A DNA stretch of 64,000 nucleotides, from assembly GCA_947568835.1 (NCBI GenBank), contig OX387603.1, positions 13,788,651 to 13,852,650 of the forward strand, in the 5' to 3' direction. Both the position numbers and the translations under genes were made by a program. The stretch is from Protonemura montana (lineage: Eukaryota > Arthropoda > Insecta > Plecoptera > Nemouridae). Position 1 is the stretch's first letter, and every line of letters starts with the position of its first letter. Under the pieces are notes generated by a model, which had not been told where the DNA came from, ran no database searches, and saw nothing but the letters and a program-made list of their open reading frames with translations. This document shows, in pieces, positions 41,001 through 56,000 of this stretch.

Positions 41001-44000
41001 CAAATACGACCACGTGACTAGTTCGAGAATTTTTTTTTATGTCACTTGTAGGTGGTGAGTTTGCAAAAAAAAGTGCCCATAAGTGCAAGATTTCGTATGC
41101 CAAAAGTGATATTTTATTTATTCAAACTTGGGTTACCGCGCTGAAACACTGAAACTAGCCTTTTTTTTTGCTTCTCTCTAAAACAAAAATACAACTGTTC
41201 GCTAAATTACGTGAAAAATAAAACTAGTCAACTAATGAAAAGTTTCAATCACTGACGTTCGTGGTAATCTAATTTAATTCTAAACTGATGAGAACTAGCA
41301 AGCAAGAAATAAAAACGACTGGACTTTGTCTGTCGGCCAACGAGCCAGCGCAGTGAATATCAATGTCACGAAATGCAATCGCCTTCGATAACAATCACTT
41401 CCTGTCCGACTGTTTTTTTTTGTCCTAGAGCACCCCGATGTCACTGTAGGTGTAGCCGTGTAACCCGATGTCGGACCATGGTTGACTTGCATCCACCTCG
41501 CTTCCATTCTAACAGGATCGCTGGCCTCCAGTAGCGCATTAGCGCCGGTGTCCGCTTACACCTCTCCCATTATTATATTGTTCTCCGACGACGCGTATAT
41601 ATCTTATCACATCCTTCCGTTTAAACAGTGTATCCCACACACGCCCCGAAATAGTCCTGCAGACTCCAGGCATTCGCCGTCGCCGTGCCATTTACGATTT
41701 TGCAATCCACATCGCCGGCACTCCCACGGTTCCCCAGAAATTCACCTATTTTACCAAATCCCCGACTTAAAAAGTTGAACTGCTTTTATCGACTAGACGC
41801 CCTCTAAGCCGAAAGCCGCGTGCTCACCCAACCGTTGAAGGTACAGGTGCGTATGTTTTTTCCCCGTCTGTCGCTAGGGGTTGAAAATATTCCGCTTTTG
41901 TTTTCACCCACATGGCATATAGTCGTGAATGACTGTTGTTTCTATCGATTATGTTAAGGGTGGTTATGATTCTGCTAGATCCTATTCCCCGAGATGTGAG
42001 ATCGGTTTTTCCCCACGTGAGAGGGTGCGACGCCCTCCCCTAGTATATACTTTAGGGGGTGTTATGTGCGTCTCGACGCCAACCCTTAGACGCCGCGACG
42101 CCGCCCTTGACTCTCGCGTTGCTTGGCAATCATTAGGCGCCGTATTATGATCCGATGCCATGACACCATACGTTATCCTATACTCTTAACCTGAACCACC
42201 CTATGTTTCTGCATAGCGTGGTGTTATGTTCAGCAACGGTGTGTAAACATTTTACTCTGTACTTAGCTCCTCGTCTAAGAACCTGCTATATGCCCGCAGC
42301 GCTCACGTAGTTATGGAGTTTTACTATGAGATATCTAAGTAGCTGGTATATATCTAGAAGGCATGGTTTTATCGTCGGGTTATTAGTCTATGCACGGTTC
42401 CCTTTAATATTTGCATTTGAATTTTGACGTGCTCGCGTTCATTTGGTTTGATTATGAGAAACTAGGCAGGTACTTCTTGTAGCTCGCTGCCAAATGAGCG
42501 GGGTGACTGCTAGGTGTGTAATTAAAGAGTATGTACCACGATGGGGTCTTGTGAATCAAGTCTGTCTAACAAACGAGACATAGGTCACATGACCTGGTTG
42601 AAATGAACGGGTGCGCTCTTCAAAAAGACAGGTGAATGTAGTTATTTTTGCTCTGTACTAAGTTCGTATTTGAAATGTCTAAAAATCAGAGCACTGACGA
42701 ATGGTTGTTGTGCTTCAGAAAATTTCCGTGCTGCCGAGGTATGTCGTTATGTGGAACGTACAGAGAAATTATTCTAGCACGTAGTGTAGCAGCATAATTA
42801 CCTCCTCCCTTAGGACAGATCTTTGTGTGAACAAATCTTTCATGTTGGAGCCAATCTCAAACGGTACAGGACTAAAAACTTGGAAATGCATGCATTTCCA
42901 TTGTTCACGTGTATATCAAAGTTGTTTGAAAATATCGTGCATTTGCGCAGCTTAAAGTTTTCTGCACGGTATTCAAAGTGCACCAATTTTATTGCATTGC
43001 TGTTCAGTCAAACAGCATTCGTTGATGTTGGATTTTATTCTCGCTAGTTGTGAGTGTGTACGGTTTCACACACGAGCCTCCCATTCGTTCACACTTTACC
43101 GTTAAAAACTATTCGAAATTTTAACGTTTTCTTTTGCTGCACCTGGTTGCAGCGGTGCATTTGAACTGCATGGATGCACTCACTCGTGAATCTGCATTAG
43201 AATCGGCGATTGTAATGATGATAAATTATAAAAGCCAATTTTTCGGAGAAAAAAATATCTGATATTCGTGAGCGCGTATAAAAGATACATGAAGATTCTT
43301 TGTCGATTATATATTTTACTCATTTTTCCCCTGCACAGCCCATCAAAACATCAGCAACTGAAATATACCACACAATCAAATCTTGACAACGTACCTGTTC
43401 TTACTACTACACAAAGACCTGATTTCATCACCAATTTTTTTTTTAACGAGTTTCTTAATGACTTCACATACACTATACACATACACCCTCCCCTAAATCC
43501 ATCCCGGAATTGTCATTTCCGTAACCAAAAATGTTACGATCGTATAAAAGATGTTCGATCACAGTCCCCTTTTGAGCTGACATTGAATTAGGAGGAGCTA
43601 TTACCGCTAATAAAAGCCTGGATGAAGCAAGGAGGGCTACGCCGGGCGTCGAGGGTGGGGTATGCAGCCGTCACAGCAGACCACGATGGTGCTAGATCCT
43701 ACCGAGCATGAGGCCTAGCAGTCTGTGCAGTGCTACCCACCGTGTTATTCTAGCACGGGCGTGAAGGGCGGGTACCAACCTACCATTCCCATCTCTCACA
43801 TCTCCCTCGGGCATTATTACTTATCCGTCTCTCGGCGGCGTCTTTATTCAGCACGACGCCACCACCGAACGCGTTGCGTACCGACGCCCTCGCTGCCGGT
43901 TCAGTGTCGACACAAAATTGACGCATTCAAGTATTTAATTAGTTGTGATCGCCTGTGACTACGATGAAACGAGTGTGTTTAAGCGTCTCAAAAAAAATCG

Positions 44001-47000
44001 CTTTTCCGTGTGATCACTGTGTAAACATGTTGTGTTGACGGCGTCGGCGTCCACTTCGTATGGCGTCGGAGTCGCTTGTGACGCTTTCTAAAGCTGCATG
44101 CACGTGCTTGGTTCTAATTCGCAATAGCGTATTGTGACTGGCGTTGTTTGGCCGTTCGTAGAGCGGTTGCATTCTGTGGTAGTGCTAACGGTTACGGTGT
44201 TGAGTACCTTCGAGGGGGGTTGGGGGTCGTTCGTGTGTATGGGGGTGCCTTGCTAATAGTGCATTAGTGAAGTGATTACTGCCTGGCAAAATTATATGAG
44301 GCGTAATGTGAGCTAGCTGCAGCTATAGGTGATGCATTGATACGGTGACCATGTATTTGTCGTTGTGGGGTACAACAGTGTTAGACCTCAACTATGTGTG
44401 GCAAATACGAGTATAGCGTTTCACTTTATGACAACAATAACTGTAACATGTGGAGTGCTCCATTGTTGCACTTGTGATGTACTTAGTATGTGTCGGTGTT
44501 AAAGCGTTGACCACATCGCATACATTTTACTAGGTTTCCGCTCAAGTTTTTGTTCCAATTTTCTCCTCTAGCTAACTAGTGGGTTTCGCGTTTCGCGCGA
44601 AAGTTAACATTTTCAAAGTTTGAACACTTTATAGTTTTATATATGTGGTGGCAAGCTTAAAATGATTACATCGATTTCGGATGCAAATTGCGATGGCAAC
44701 TTGATGCTTAAGAGCGACATAACCCAGCTGACTGCTGATTGGATGTCGTCGGCAGTGCAATATTTGAAAACGTGGGACTGAATTTTCTTGCGTCGACGTT
44801 ATAGGAGTTTCACTTTTTTAAAGGAAACGCCATTATTCACGTGTAATTTTTAGCTTTACAGAGTCGTGAAGTTTAGTTGCAGTACGACGGGGGACTCAGA
44901 CAAAACTTAAAGTAATTTATATGACCTCTTCCGAACGTATCCGCTGAATATATAATGATATTTTTCATTTTCTTTGTTCAACTAAGCTCATAATAGTTGA
45001 ACAACGGTGGAATTCTCCTAATTTAACGAAACCCTAGTTGGAACTACCATTTTGTTCTTCGCCTAGAGAGAGAATGGCCGCTTTTTTTTTATTGTTCGTG
45101 TTTCACCACCACAATTCACGTGGCTGCCGTCGGCTCACCCTCCTCACAAAACACGAACACCTTGTGATATGTAAAAAGTACGCCCATGTTCTGGTCTTGC
45201 GTAATGTGCTGTTATGCTTTTTGTATGACATGCCGCCTAAACAGGCCGTCATCAATCATAGACTATTGCTTACTTGTAGACACGAGGCAGGAGAGTTTCC
45301 CAATCAATTAGCGAAGTAGTGAAGCTCATCAACACTGTACGATGACAACACTGCTTGACTGTTCAATTTATTCTTAGCCTAATAAACAAATCAGGATCGC
45401 GCTTGTGTGTATTACACTTGATTGACAATTCGATTAGCTTCTTTGAGACGTTCGATGGGGTATTTTATTCAATGGGTTTTCGCAATTTAAGGAGGCCCCT
45501 GTTAGCGATGAGCTATACATTTTCAAAAGTTACCATTTGCATGTCTCGGAGCATGGTCCATATGGTGAGCAAAACTGGATCCTCGTTTTTCATTCAAGAC
45601 TCGATTAAGTATAGCAAAGCAAAATAGGTGTACTCGAATGTTTCTATGATAGTAATTTTCGCTGGCAACTTTGAAAACAGAAAATACCATTAAGCATATG
45701 AGATTCAATGGTAGGTTCAACTTTTGGTGGCTATGGATATGATGAGATCGCCTGACAAAGTTTCTAAAATATGCTTTCTTATGTTACAACGGGTATGTAT
45801 TACGACAAGGGCCAGAAGGAAAAATACGCTATGCAGTATAGCTATCTAGTTTTGACGGTGGCTTTGTCAACCCTTGGACTCTCGCAATTTACCGACTTTT
45901 TCCCACTATTGTGGCTCATAATTGTTTGCCATTCCGGTTAACCAATCAGCGGACGTGATTTCTCTCGAGACGCCTCTACGTTCGACGTCGCGACGCCGAC
46001 GGCAGGCGTCGTGACAAGTTGATCCTCGATACCCTGGAGCGCCAATAAACTAGCTCATTGTTTCCAAATATTGACTCGCGAGTCGCCCGTCAAAACTTAG
46101 TTCCTCGTGTTTCATCGCTTCCCACATACCAAGATCAATACGTGGTTGTAAATACCTGAAACTTTTCAATACAACTAGCTTTATGAAATCTATTTCAGAG
46201 CGGCAACTTCAAACTTCTGGGACATGGCGAAAAATACTAAATTAAAATCTTTGTTGCTACTGGATTTTGTGACAATAAAAACATTTTCCGGCCGCTGCTA
46301 TGGTTTTCATCATTTGCAATGTACTTTGACACGTTTTCGCATAATGGCACAATCATGGAAATATTTCCACTGTCACGGGGGTTGAACCCAGCACCGCAAT
46401 GAATAGCTCATACGTGTTGCCGCAATAGACTGCGAGCGCATTATTTGCTTTCGCTCTCTTAATTAGTTTTGCAATTAAGATAAGACGTGCAGTTTACGAC
46501 TTCGATAATATTAATTGGCCTTTTTCGTAGTTCGATATATACTTTCCCAATTATCCAATTGCATTTAAACCATACTGGCACGATTTTTTTTCTGTTTTTT
46601 TTTTTTAACCTCGGTCGTATCTCACTGAACATTGATTGTACTGCACTTTTCCCCGACCAATTCCACCCTAGGTGGACGTCGGGTAGAGGGGCAAAGCTTG
46701 CTTCTAAAAGCATTGGTTCTAAAGCACAGGGCTCACTTAGCGAGGTTCGCTGCTGCTGCGTCGGAACGCTTCAGCATTCGTTAATGGACCGGGCGACTAT
46801 ACTGACTCGCGGAACACAACACTTACCTTCTACTTTCGATGGGGTTGCATTTCACTTCCCAGATGCCCTCTTTGCAGTACTTTGGAAAACTTTGACTCTA
46901 TTTAAAATAAAAATTATACTCGCCACCTTTTACCCATACAGTGCCATTAAAAATATGTGTTGATTTATTTTCTTCGTATCACGATCAAAAAAAAAATGTC

Positions 47001-50000
47001 GACCTCGTACCAATGTTTTCAACCACGACTATGTCTTAATGACAGTCATTAAATAGTCATTGCAACGCCCCTATATTGTAGTTGGCTTCTTAGCTGCAGA
47101 AACGATTGCCTATTTGCCGTAGAGCCCTTTTAAGCAAGCGCAAAGTGCCGCTCTAATTGTTATTGCGTATATACTTTTAACGTTTCTCTTCCCACCCATC
47201 CGCTTGCTTGTGGGAAACCAAGAAGCCGTCCCCCCACACTCAGTGAATTTTTTGTGTGTAGTACGGGAAATCAATCCCTTACAAGTGTTTTAATTTCCAA
47301 AAACCGCATGGTGCGTGCATGTGGGATACGTCATGCGAATCGTTTCCCCGCTATAGGCTATCCGATTTCGTAAATGTCAGTAATCGATATCCATTTACAG
47401 TGACTTGTTGATCGTGAGACACAACCCATGCAAGCCTCTCTTTTTCGACGTGATATCTTTGGGTTTTTTAAAAAACCAACGGTTACACGGCGGTTTTCTA
47501 AGGCCCAGTATTAAAATTTCCCTAACTCCTGGATAAAGTGGGAATTGCTTTTATTGCCATGGCAACAACCAATCACATTCAGTGGAAGTTAGCTGTTTCT
47601 GTGAGTTAGGAGCTTAACTCAGAGTTCAAAAATATTGTAATACCTGACCTTGCAAACGAACCTCCAACACGCTGTAACGGTTATGACCATTATCTAAATG
47701 GCACTTAATTAGAAATATTGATATACATGTGCGTAAATAATTGAGGTAAGCATTAAAAAAGATAAATTGAGCGTGAACCTTTCGCAAAATGCGAGTAATC
47801 TGCAAGAAATAACAAAATGTAATGTCTTAAAACTCGAAATGACGGTGACTCCACCTCTGCGCGACTACCATTTTTGTCGGTATAGTAGTTACAGGTAGAC
47901 AATTTTTGCAAACAGTTAAACATTAGCGCCGTGACTCTGACTAAACCTGTAAACTCAATGGTGATATTCTCGTGACGTTCGCTCGTCAACGAAGGTCGAT
48001 CTAATAAGTCTAATGACCACTCAGTCTGTTTACAATTAAACGCAAATTCGTCGAAGCCGTCGTCGTCGACGCCGTGTGCCATGAAATCGCACACCTAATA
48101 GCATTATCGGTAAATGATTGGAGCCAGTCGAGCAAGGCGTTAACTGTGTGCTGCTATCTCGGTACCAGCTGCCGATAGAAGATTAATCAGGGATAACAAT
48201 TAGCACAGACCGTACCACCCTCTCCATCAACCCCTGCAGCTATAGCCGTCTATGATTAGTCGCCGGTGTCAACGTTTGAAAAAGATTTTTCCATTTCCAG
48301 GCACCTCCACCTACAATGACCCATACATGTTCTCACTACCCGCATACAACTTTGCGTTTGATGGTCGCATTTTTTTCGCGTTTTAATAATTGCTTCATCT
48401 CATGAATCTTGATTCACACGTCCTGACTAATCTGTCGACAGTCCGACTTGTAAATTGGAGCTAATAAAAGTCTTTACTTCTCCCCTGTGCGCAACAACTT
48501 CTCATAATTTCGCGTGACTTTATGTGTACGCTGCACCAGGACATGGCACTGAGCTGTATTAGGCTAGCGTTCATCAGGAGCTAGATATTCATATAATTTG
48601 CTCCGCGCTGGTTGTCCGTTCTGTAACGATGTGAACGACTTTCTTGATTTTTGTTCGCTCGTTAAATTCACTACACCTGAATTGGCAGCTACTTTGAATA
48701 TAATTCCGTTTTACATTTTGTATCGCGTCAGCCACACCAAGACGAATTCAAGAAGCATGTTTGAAAATGCTAATTTCAGGTACATTTTAGACAACTACAC
48801 TTTTGCAGACCTAACTAGACGTCGCTGACGGCGGTGTCGGCGTCGGAAGTGTACACGTCTCGACGCCGCGAAGGTGATTGTAATTAAAGATTAACCGCGG
48901 GAGATGTTATTGCTCTGGGACCGACGTCTCCTGCACAGTAAATGATTGAACGAGTTATTTGACTTGCAGCGTTATTGTTGTCCTCCCCGTAATTGAGTGG
49001 TGCAAGTACGCTCGCTACTTAAACAGGAAACTCGGAAAATAGTCTGGAAAATGTCTTAAGATAGTCCCGATGTCCGCCGAGAGTTCTGACGCGGTCACTC
49101 GTCGACGAGCTTTAGTCGTGACACACGAAAGCTTTTTACGGTACGATATATTTTGCCGATTTTCATCCTTGCCCTCTTTTTTTTGGCTTAAGCGTCAATG
49201 TTACTAGAATGTTGCGGTCATTTTTTTGCGCCACGTATTTTTTTATTTATTCAAGAGCAAACAAGAGTGGTCCAGAGATAAGCTTGCGGTAATTCTGCTG
49301 CCGTGACCGCGCAGGGTACAGTCTCGTCCACGGGTCACGGTCTGCCGTGTGGACGCCGGTTTAGGGAAGGTGGCTTGGGTTCGAGGACCGAGGGTGGTGT
49401 TGGGGGGGGGGAAGTGTTTGTCTACTGGGATATCGCCCAGGTGCACTCGTCGCGCGGGTGCCGGCCCGTTGTTTCGTGCTACTAATCTACATATTAATGA
49501 CTAGGCGGCTACATGCCGGCAATTATCAATGACAACCGACGCAGGCGCCCCGCGCGCGTTACCCGCTGCAACGCGAGGTTAGTTAATACGTTTTAAATAT
49601 TAAAAAGATTGCGCGGCTGCCCCCCCCCCCCCCCCCCTAGTTTGTCCCTTCCCCGCCCAGTCGGGGTTGTAGGCCGTGTCGCTTGTGATAACGACATCGA
49701 AACTCTGCTCAATTGTGGCGACATCCCATCGTTTTTAATCAAACTTTGCGGAAACATCTGGTTATTGCGTTTTGAATCTCAATCCAGCTGGCCTTGTTCT
49801 GGATGCTGGATTAATTCCCGAGTCGTTCCTAATCAAACCGTTGTGAAATGTTATTTTCCATGGAGGCTGTGTGGTTTTCCTCTGACCTTTAGGTCAAGCT
49901 TGCTGGCCGCATGCTCGGCTTTGGCTCTTCAAAATAACGTGGATTCATTCGTTTGAGACTCTCTTTTCAAAGTCCTAAGAATCGGTTGCAAATTACACAC

Positions 50001-53000
50001 ACGTAGTTCATTAAGTCGCGCTCTGGCCTAATACAATTTTGAGCCCCACGTTTTTTTTGCGCAAACCTAGCAGTTTTTCCAGAAAGCGTTGCAGGAAAGT
50101 TTACTGGCGTGAAATGGGTTAAGGTTATCCTGTGCTAATGGTGAAGATAAGTGGTTAGACGCTTGGAGAAAAAGATGACATACATGAAGAGTTTAATTAG
50201 CTTGGAAAACTCTAACTTTTCCTTCATTTTCTTTTCATCCTGAAGCAAAATCTCAGAATCAGTCGCATCAGTAGATGTAATTTAATTGTCAAGTATGCTT
50301 ACATTATACTTCCGCCTCGCACACTCACACAAACACACACACACATAAGATTTGGATGTCGGGAAATGCGACAAAATGTGTCTGGTCGATGTGGAATTTT
50401 TTTGGCAGTAAACACCAGATGAGAGATGGGGGTATGCTGATGATGCAGGAGATAGCACGTGGCTTATGCTTTTTATGAAATATGAGTGTAGTTAGTCGAC
50501 GCCTCTGTGATGAGATGAGCGGAATTCCGTGACAGTACAGACAGGAACAGAATTACATTTCGAGGTATTGCTTTGGACAGCTGCGGTGGAAACTGATGAA
50601 AATGGTTGTAGCATGCACTAAAAGATAGAGTATCGGTCAAATGCCGTTCACCATCCGTTCACACAGCATTACTGTGTTCATTCAACAATCACTTTTATGT
50701 ACACGTCTATGCTCACATAGTCTTTAGATGTCACCGTGTCATGCATTTCTGAAATTTTTAACTGACATTCATGCAACGTCCTTTTTTATTCATATGTTAA
50801 AAACTAGTGTGCCCTCTTTTCGTAATCGGCAAGGGCAGTTGTGCAAAAGCACGCTTGCGGGGTTTTCAGTAATTACTGCCAGTGTTGTGGCCTGCCTCTG
50901 GAATCCGTGCTGCCGCCACCAACGAAATATGCGGGGGTTTGTTTGCCCGTCACGTGGAAGTAGACCCGAGTTGTGCTCATCCGACGATTACGTTCATTTC
51001 ACACTCGATGGGATACGCCACCCTGACGTAATTTCATAAATAATTACGTGGTATAATTGCTTCTTAATTATTTTTGAGGCTGCTCGCATCCCCAGCAGCT
51101 TTGGGAAGGAGTTTACTCTTGATACAGACTCTGGACAAGTGTTTGGGTTTGGTTTGTGAACCGCCCATGCAGTGAGTGGATCTGAAACGCGTTATTGGGA
51201 ATTTGAATGCGCGATTAAGAAAGCTTGTCTTAACGCGCATACCTGTAATAAGACGTGGACTATGTAGAATCGTTATTTTTTCTCTTATTTCATTTATTCT
51301 CTTGATTGAATCGTCTTGTGCTGTGGTCACCGTTTCAAGTATCCAAATACCTGTTTTATCAATACTAGCTACTCAAATTCAGTGGCAGATACCAGTTTAA
51401 TTCAATTTAACTCTCTTTTAAAGTGGTATTATAAAGTTCTATACATGTCTATAAATCGGGCCTGCGACAGAAGATACCAAGCGAAGGACTGTCCTCCAGC
51501 ATTGCTACCAACTTAGGAAAGAAATATTTCAGTTAGAGTTTAGTAGTGGGATTGCAAAATACTGTAACATCTAAAAAAATTACACCCAATATCGTGATAA
51601 CTGTTCAAAAATTATTTTAATTGCTCGTAAAACAAAATATTGTGGCACGACAAAGGCTTCGGAAAAAAAGGAAATGGCGGATATCAGCAGAGATGATTTG
51701 TTGTTGTTTTTTTTTTTAATGACAGTCCTCATGTCACCCCAAAACAACTGGTGGCGCCTCTTCCGGAAAAATATGCCCTCTCACTGAACAGAGCTTATTC
51801 TCTGAAATACCGGTCCGTCCAAAGCACAGGATCTTGCACCATTCCACCCTCGATCGGTGATGTATGATCACATTTACCACGCGATGACGAAAACTCAATT
51901 TCGCCCGATGAAATCTAAATTCACACGGCCAAAGCGATGAATAACCAACCGTCCGGAGCAGGTCCAATGGACGGTCTGACGTGAATATTTATATGGACTA
52001 TTTTAATAAAGTGCATGCTCTTCGCGTCGGCACGTGTGTGGATCGGTCCCGAGTTCGAACCTCTCTCACAGCACTCGCGGGCCGCCACTCGCCGGTTCAA
52101 GTTTTCGACGAGTCTCGTTATCAGGTGCAAATGCGCTGCCAGCTGTGAGTAATGGCGCGTTATTGAGGTGAATCTAAGCACTTCTCAGCGAACGGCTCGA
52201 GTAAGATGTCGACCCAGGGGTGTTCACTTGGTTTATTGTCACGTTCAAGTTTTACACAGATTGCTAGTTGCCATGTTGGATCGAACTTTAAACGTTATCT
52301 ATCTCTCCTTTGAGCAATAGATTCTTACTACCCTTAATTTGGGTGGTTAATTTATCGCCTAGCTTCTCACTTGATTTCCCTGTTACGACGACAAAGGTAA
52401 ATCTATCCTACATTTATCAATCCAGACATCGTTGGCTGATTTTAATGATATACAATCACAAATTTCTTAAGTAGCCCTTCGTGAATATATCGTGTTTCTT
52501 TTTCTTTTTCTTGCAAAGTATATATGAGCCACTTTACAAACCCCTCGACTTGACGTATTTTAAAGAAATGGCAAACGCAGAAGGGACGTTCGTGTTCGAA
52601 TTTCAAAATCAGCTGCTTTGCATTGCTAAACCACGGCAAAACATTTTAACAACTTTCCTGCCCCGTTAACGGCTAGCACGGTGGGATATGAACTATGTGT
52701 GTAGCTGGTACACCCGTCAAAACCTCTCCGGTCTTTTAAGTCGCTACATCCTGTAGTGTCAGTGCCTAGAACGTATATCGTCCTCCTTCGACACTCGTAC
52801 AGTGATTAGATAAATCACCGTTCGTGTTTTCATTTGACTGACTTCGAGAAATATTTCCAGCTCACAGAGCAATCCCCGATGGGTGAGCCGGGAGGGGAGG
52901 GGGACGGTGCCTCACACCTAGTCAATTGTTCACCCAACTCGTACATGTGCGGCAATGAAACTTTCATCTATGATTATAACTCTTACCGTCTGGCACTTCA

Positions 53001-56000
53001 TCTTGGCTGTCGATACCAAACCACCCCGTCCGGCGTGGCTCGGGGAGCGGGTTCGAGCTCCGAAGACTCTCATGTGGGCGTTGAAAGTCTCGTTACAACT
53101 CTGTCCCGTTTATAAAACTGTAGTTTGGTCTGGCAAAAAATACCATATCGTTAAATTTTCCAATAAAATGGTTAAAAGTAATGCATCCTGATCAAAATAA
53201 AACGCGTCGGAATTTCGAGCTCGCTATTTTCGTTTGAAATAACGATGGGTATGCAGCCCGCAGTACATATTTCGTGTATGCGGGCGAATCAAACTAGATA
53301 CTTTATAAAAAAATGTATCTGCGATTTATGAGGGCAAAAAAAACTCGTAACGGTTCTCGCTTTTCAAACATGGCGTTTCTCTTGACTCGCGTAGTAGTTA
53401 CCTACTTCTCATTGGTCACACATCTCGCGCGCCGGGTGAATGTATTACCGTCGTCCACAGCCAGCTAGATCAAGCGTGAACCGATCTAATTTAAACCAAG
53501 TGTTCGACGAAACCACGCAGCGCCGCCGCCAACCTTGCGGGAATTTTCTCCCCTAAATAATGTCAAGACATTTACCTTCGGAAGTGGACTCGCGTGCCAC
53601 GGTTTAGATTCGAAGCGTTTGGACGTCTTGGCCGCATGGCGCTGCGGCGGCGTTGGCGGCGGCGAGCAAAGCATGACGTGAGTTATCTCATGGCCGTGCA
53701 GCGGCTTACTTCGGTACCGAGTGAATATTTTAGCGTGATTTTACGCGCGTGCCATCAGGGGTGACTCCGTGGACGCCATATTCCACTTCCGGCTCGGTCA
53801 TCCATTAATAAGAAGGTATAGTCGTACTAAAACATCGGGGGAACGCACAAGACTGCTAATAAATAAGTTTCATATGATCTACATTTTGGAAAGGAAATAG
53901 GGAAGACTTTGTCTTTGAGCTGGGAAATTATGGAATGTTGAGAACAGTTATTGTTGTCATAAAATCATTTGAAATGCGGTCGGGTATTAATTATTAGTTA
54001 GTTTTACCGTCTCTCGAAGTGCTCGAAGACTCGAAGACAGAAACTCGCGAACAGAGGATTACTCAGCCAATCCATGCTTTCGAGTTTCAAGTCTCATGAG
54101 AGAGAGCATCATTGTTCGGGAGTTGAGCGAAAAAGGCAAGTTGAGTGAAGCTGGAATTATGTTTCCACTTTCTAGACCCCGAACAACTCTACTGCTTATG
54201 TGAAAGATGCTCACCCATCCACTATCACAATATTGCTTAACTTCGGCGAGCTCAAATACTCTCAGAGCTCGCTCAACCGGTTACACAAATTCAGAACTGA
54301 TGGCGATTTGAAATGACATTATCTTGGCGGTCTCAAGTCGAAGACAGTTTAAAAGTTGTGACTGGACGAGAGACTGACTTCCGTCATCAGTGGAGGGCGC
54401 AGCACATGGCCTAGGCGCTCGCGCCTTCGCCGTCCCGTTGCCGACGCCTTTGGCCTCCGCGACGCCGGCGTCGGTGTCGGTGCACTCTCTCGGTCCGTCG
54501 ATGACGCGCGTTTCGTCTTCATCAACTTCGCCTTGCTGGCGGAGCTTGAGTTTTTTGAACAGGTGCTTAATTTTTTTTCTGTGTGGCCGTTTGTAATTGA
54601 CAGAGATTGGGCGATTTCCATCAATTGGGTAACTTAAGCTAAAAAAGTGCGGCAGCCATGTTGCGAGCACGAAGCCTTTTGAAGAATCCTTCCCGAAAGG
54701 CATTGTTAGAATGCCTACAGCTACACTAGCATGTGTACCTTGTTCTGGTTCTGGTTCTGGTTTGTACATCACTATATAAAAATGGAAAGCACAGTTATAA
54801 CTGTTCTAGCGTTTCCACGGACCAGATCAACCATCTCTTCCCAGAACAACTGCTGGCAGCTTTTAGCTCGAGGCCTTGCTCAATTAAGAGCCATCACCCT
54901 GACGTCCTTATTTGTCTGTTCCAGGACCTGCAGTCCGAAATCGAAGCCCATCGCGATGTGTTTACCTCACTCAACGGCACCGGTCGCAAACTCCTCGGCA
55001 GCCTGCCCTGCCAGGACGACGCCGTCATGCTACAGCAGAGACTCGACGAGATGAACCAGCGATGGCACCACCTCAAAGCAAAGAGCATGGCAATTAGGTG
55101 AGCCTAACTTGTACTCACACTCGTTACAATCTCATTGTACCACCATAAACGGCCTTTTCTCTGAGCCAGTGCCAAAATTTTCTCTACTCGTGCGTGCTTA
55201 TTTGCTCGAACCATTTAGGTGCACATAAGTTTGTACCAGCTTAATAGTTAAATGGCTGAACGTCCATCTCATTTCATGCACGTGTGTTTGATTATATGTG
55301 CACATGAAGTGCATATACGCGCCTTGCTAATGAGTACGGCTTAGTCCACATTAACGGCTCGTTTATGCGGGGCGGCATACGACCAAATATTTGAACATAT
55401 CCGCACAGCATGCCAGCGATGCTAGCTAGCCAGCGAATGTATACGACGTCGACGGAGCGCTCGTTTACATGGTAGCGCGTCGCTACGTCGGGCGTCCCTT
55501 GCCCGGCCGCTTGATTAAAACCTGCTGATGTTGTAGCGTGTGGAAGTAGGAGGGGGTCAAGCTGACCCTGGCTGATGTACTTTTGACTGTAGAGGACGGT
55601 TGCTGATAGAAACTGAAGTAGAACTTTTTGGCGGCACGGGTAGCGTGGTGTCTGAAATATGGTTGGGTCGGTGTTGGAGATAGTTTCCGTTGGGTGCGCC
55701 CGCGAATTACTGTCTTGGCGTGGGATGGGGTTGTGCCGACTAGTTTTCGCACTCCTCGGCAGAGGATCCTGCGAAGGATCACGTCTGGCATCGTTTACGA
55801 TTTAGCATATCTAATGGATTGTTCGCCTTTTGCAATTATCTGTGCCTATAAGCGTGATAAAGCGTGGCATTTTGACCGAAGCGAAATTTAATTAAATTTG
55901 CTTCTTCGATGGTTCCATGCGACGACTATTTAATTCAAAAAACTGCAAGATGCTTACAGAAGTAAGTTGAATTTCCCACATTCGAATCAACGAGTTTGTT

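Larger units (their letters stand above)
17074..54924 (+). other. 37.9 kb Dys intron
   Basis: Non-coding, AT-rich sequence between the donor at 17074 and the acceptor at 54924 (TTTGTCTGTTCCAG). No exon with recognisable protein similarity was found on either strand. Its contents are dispersed repeat families, a dead LINE, tRNA-like SINE remnants, simple repeats and a ratchet-type splice site near the middle, all listed separately. The stretches between those entries show nothing I can name. Confidence 0.8.

Noticed and set aside
52481..52669. Open frame after a pyrimidine tract reading [20 protein letters not shown]
   Set aside because: It looks protein-like but has no donor in a fitting phase and no recognised similarity.
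55483..55891. Open frames of about 90-100 codons on both strands in a GC-richer stretch
   Set aside because: No domain, no splice context; overlapping frames on both strands suggest composition.
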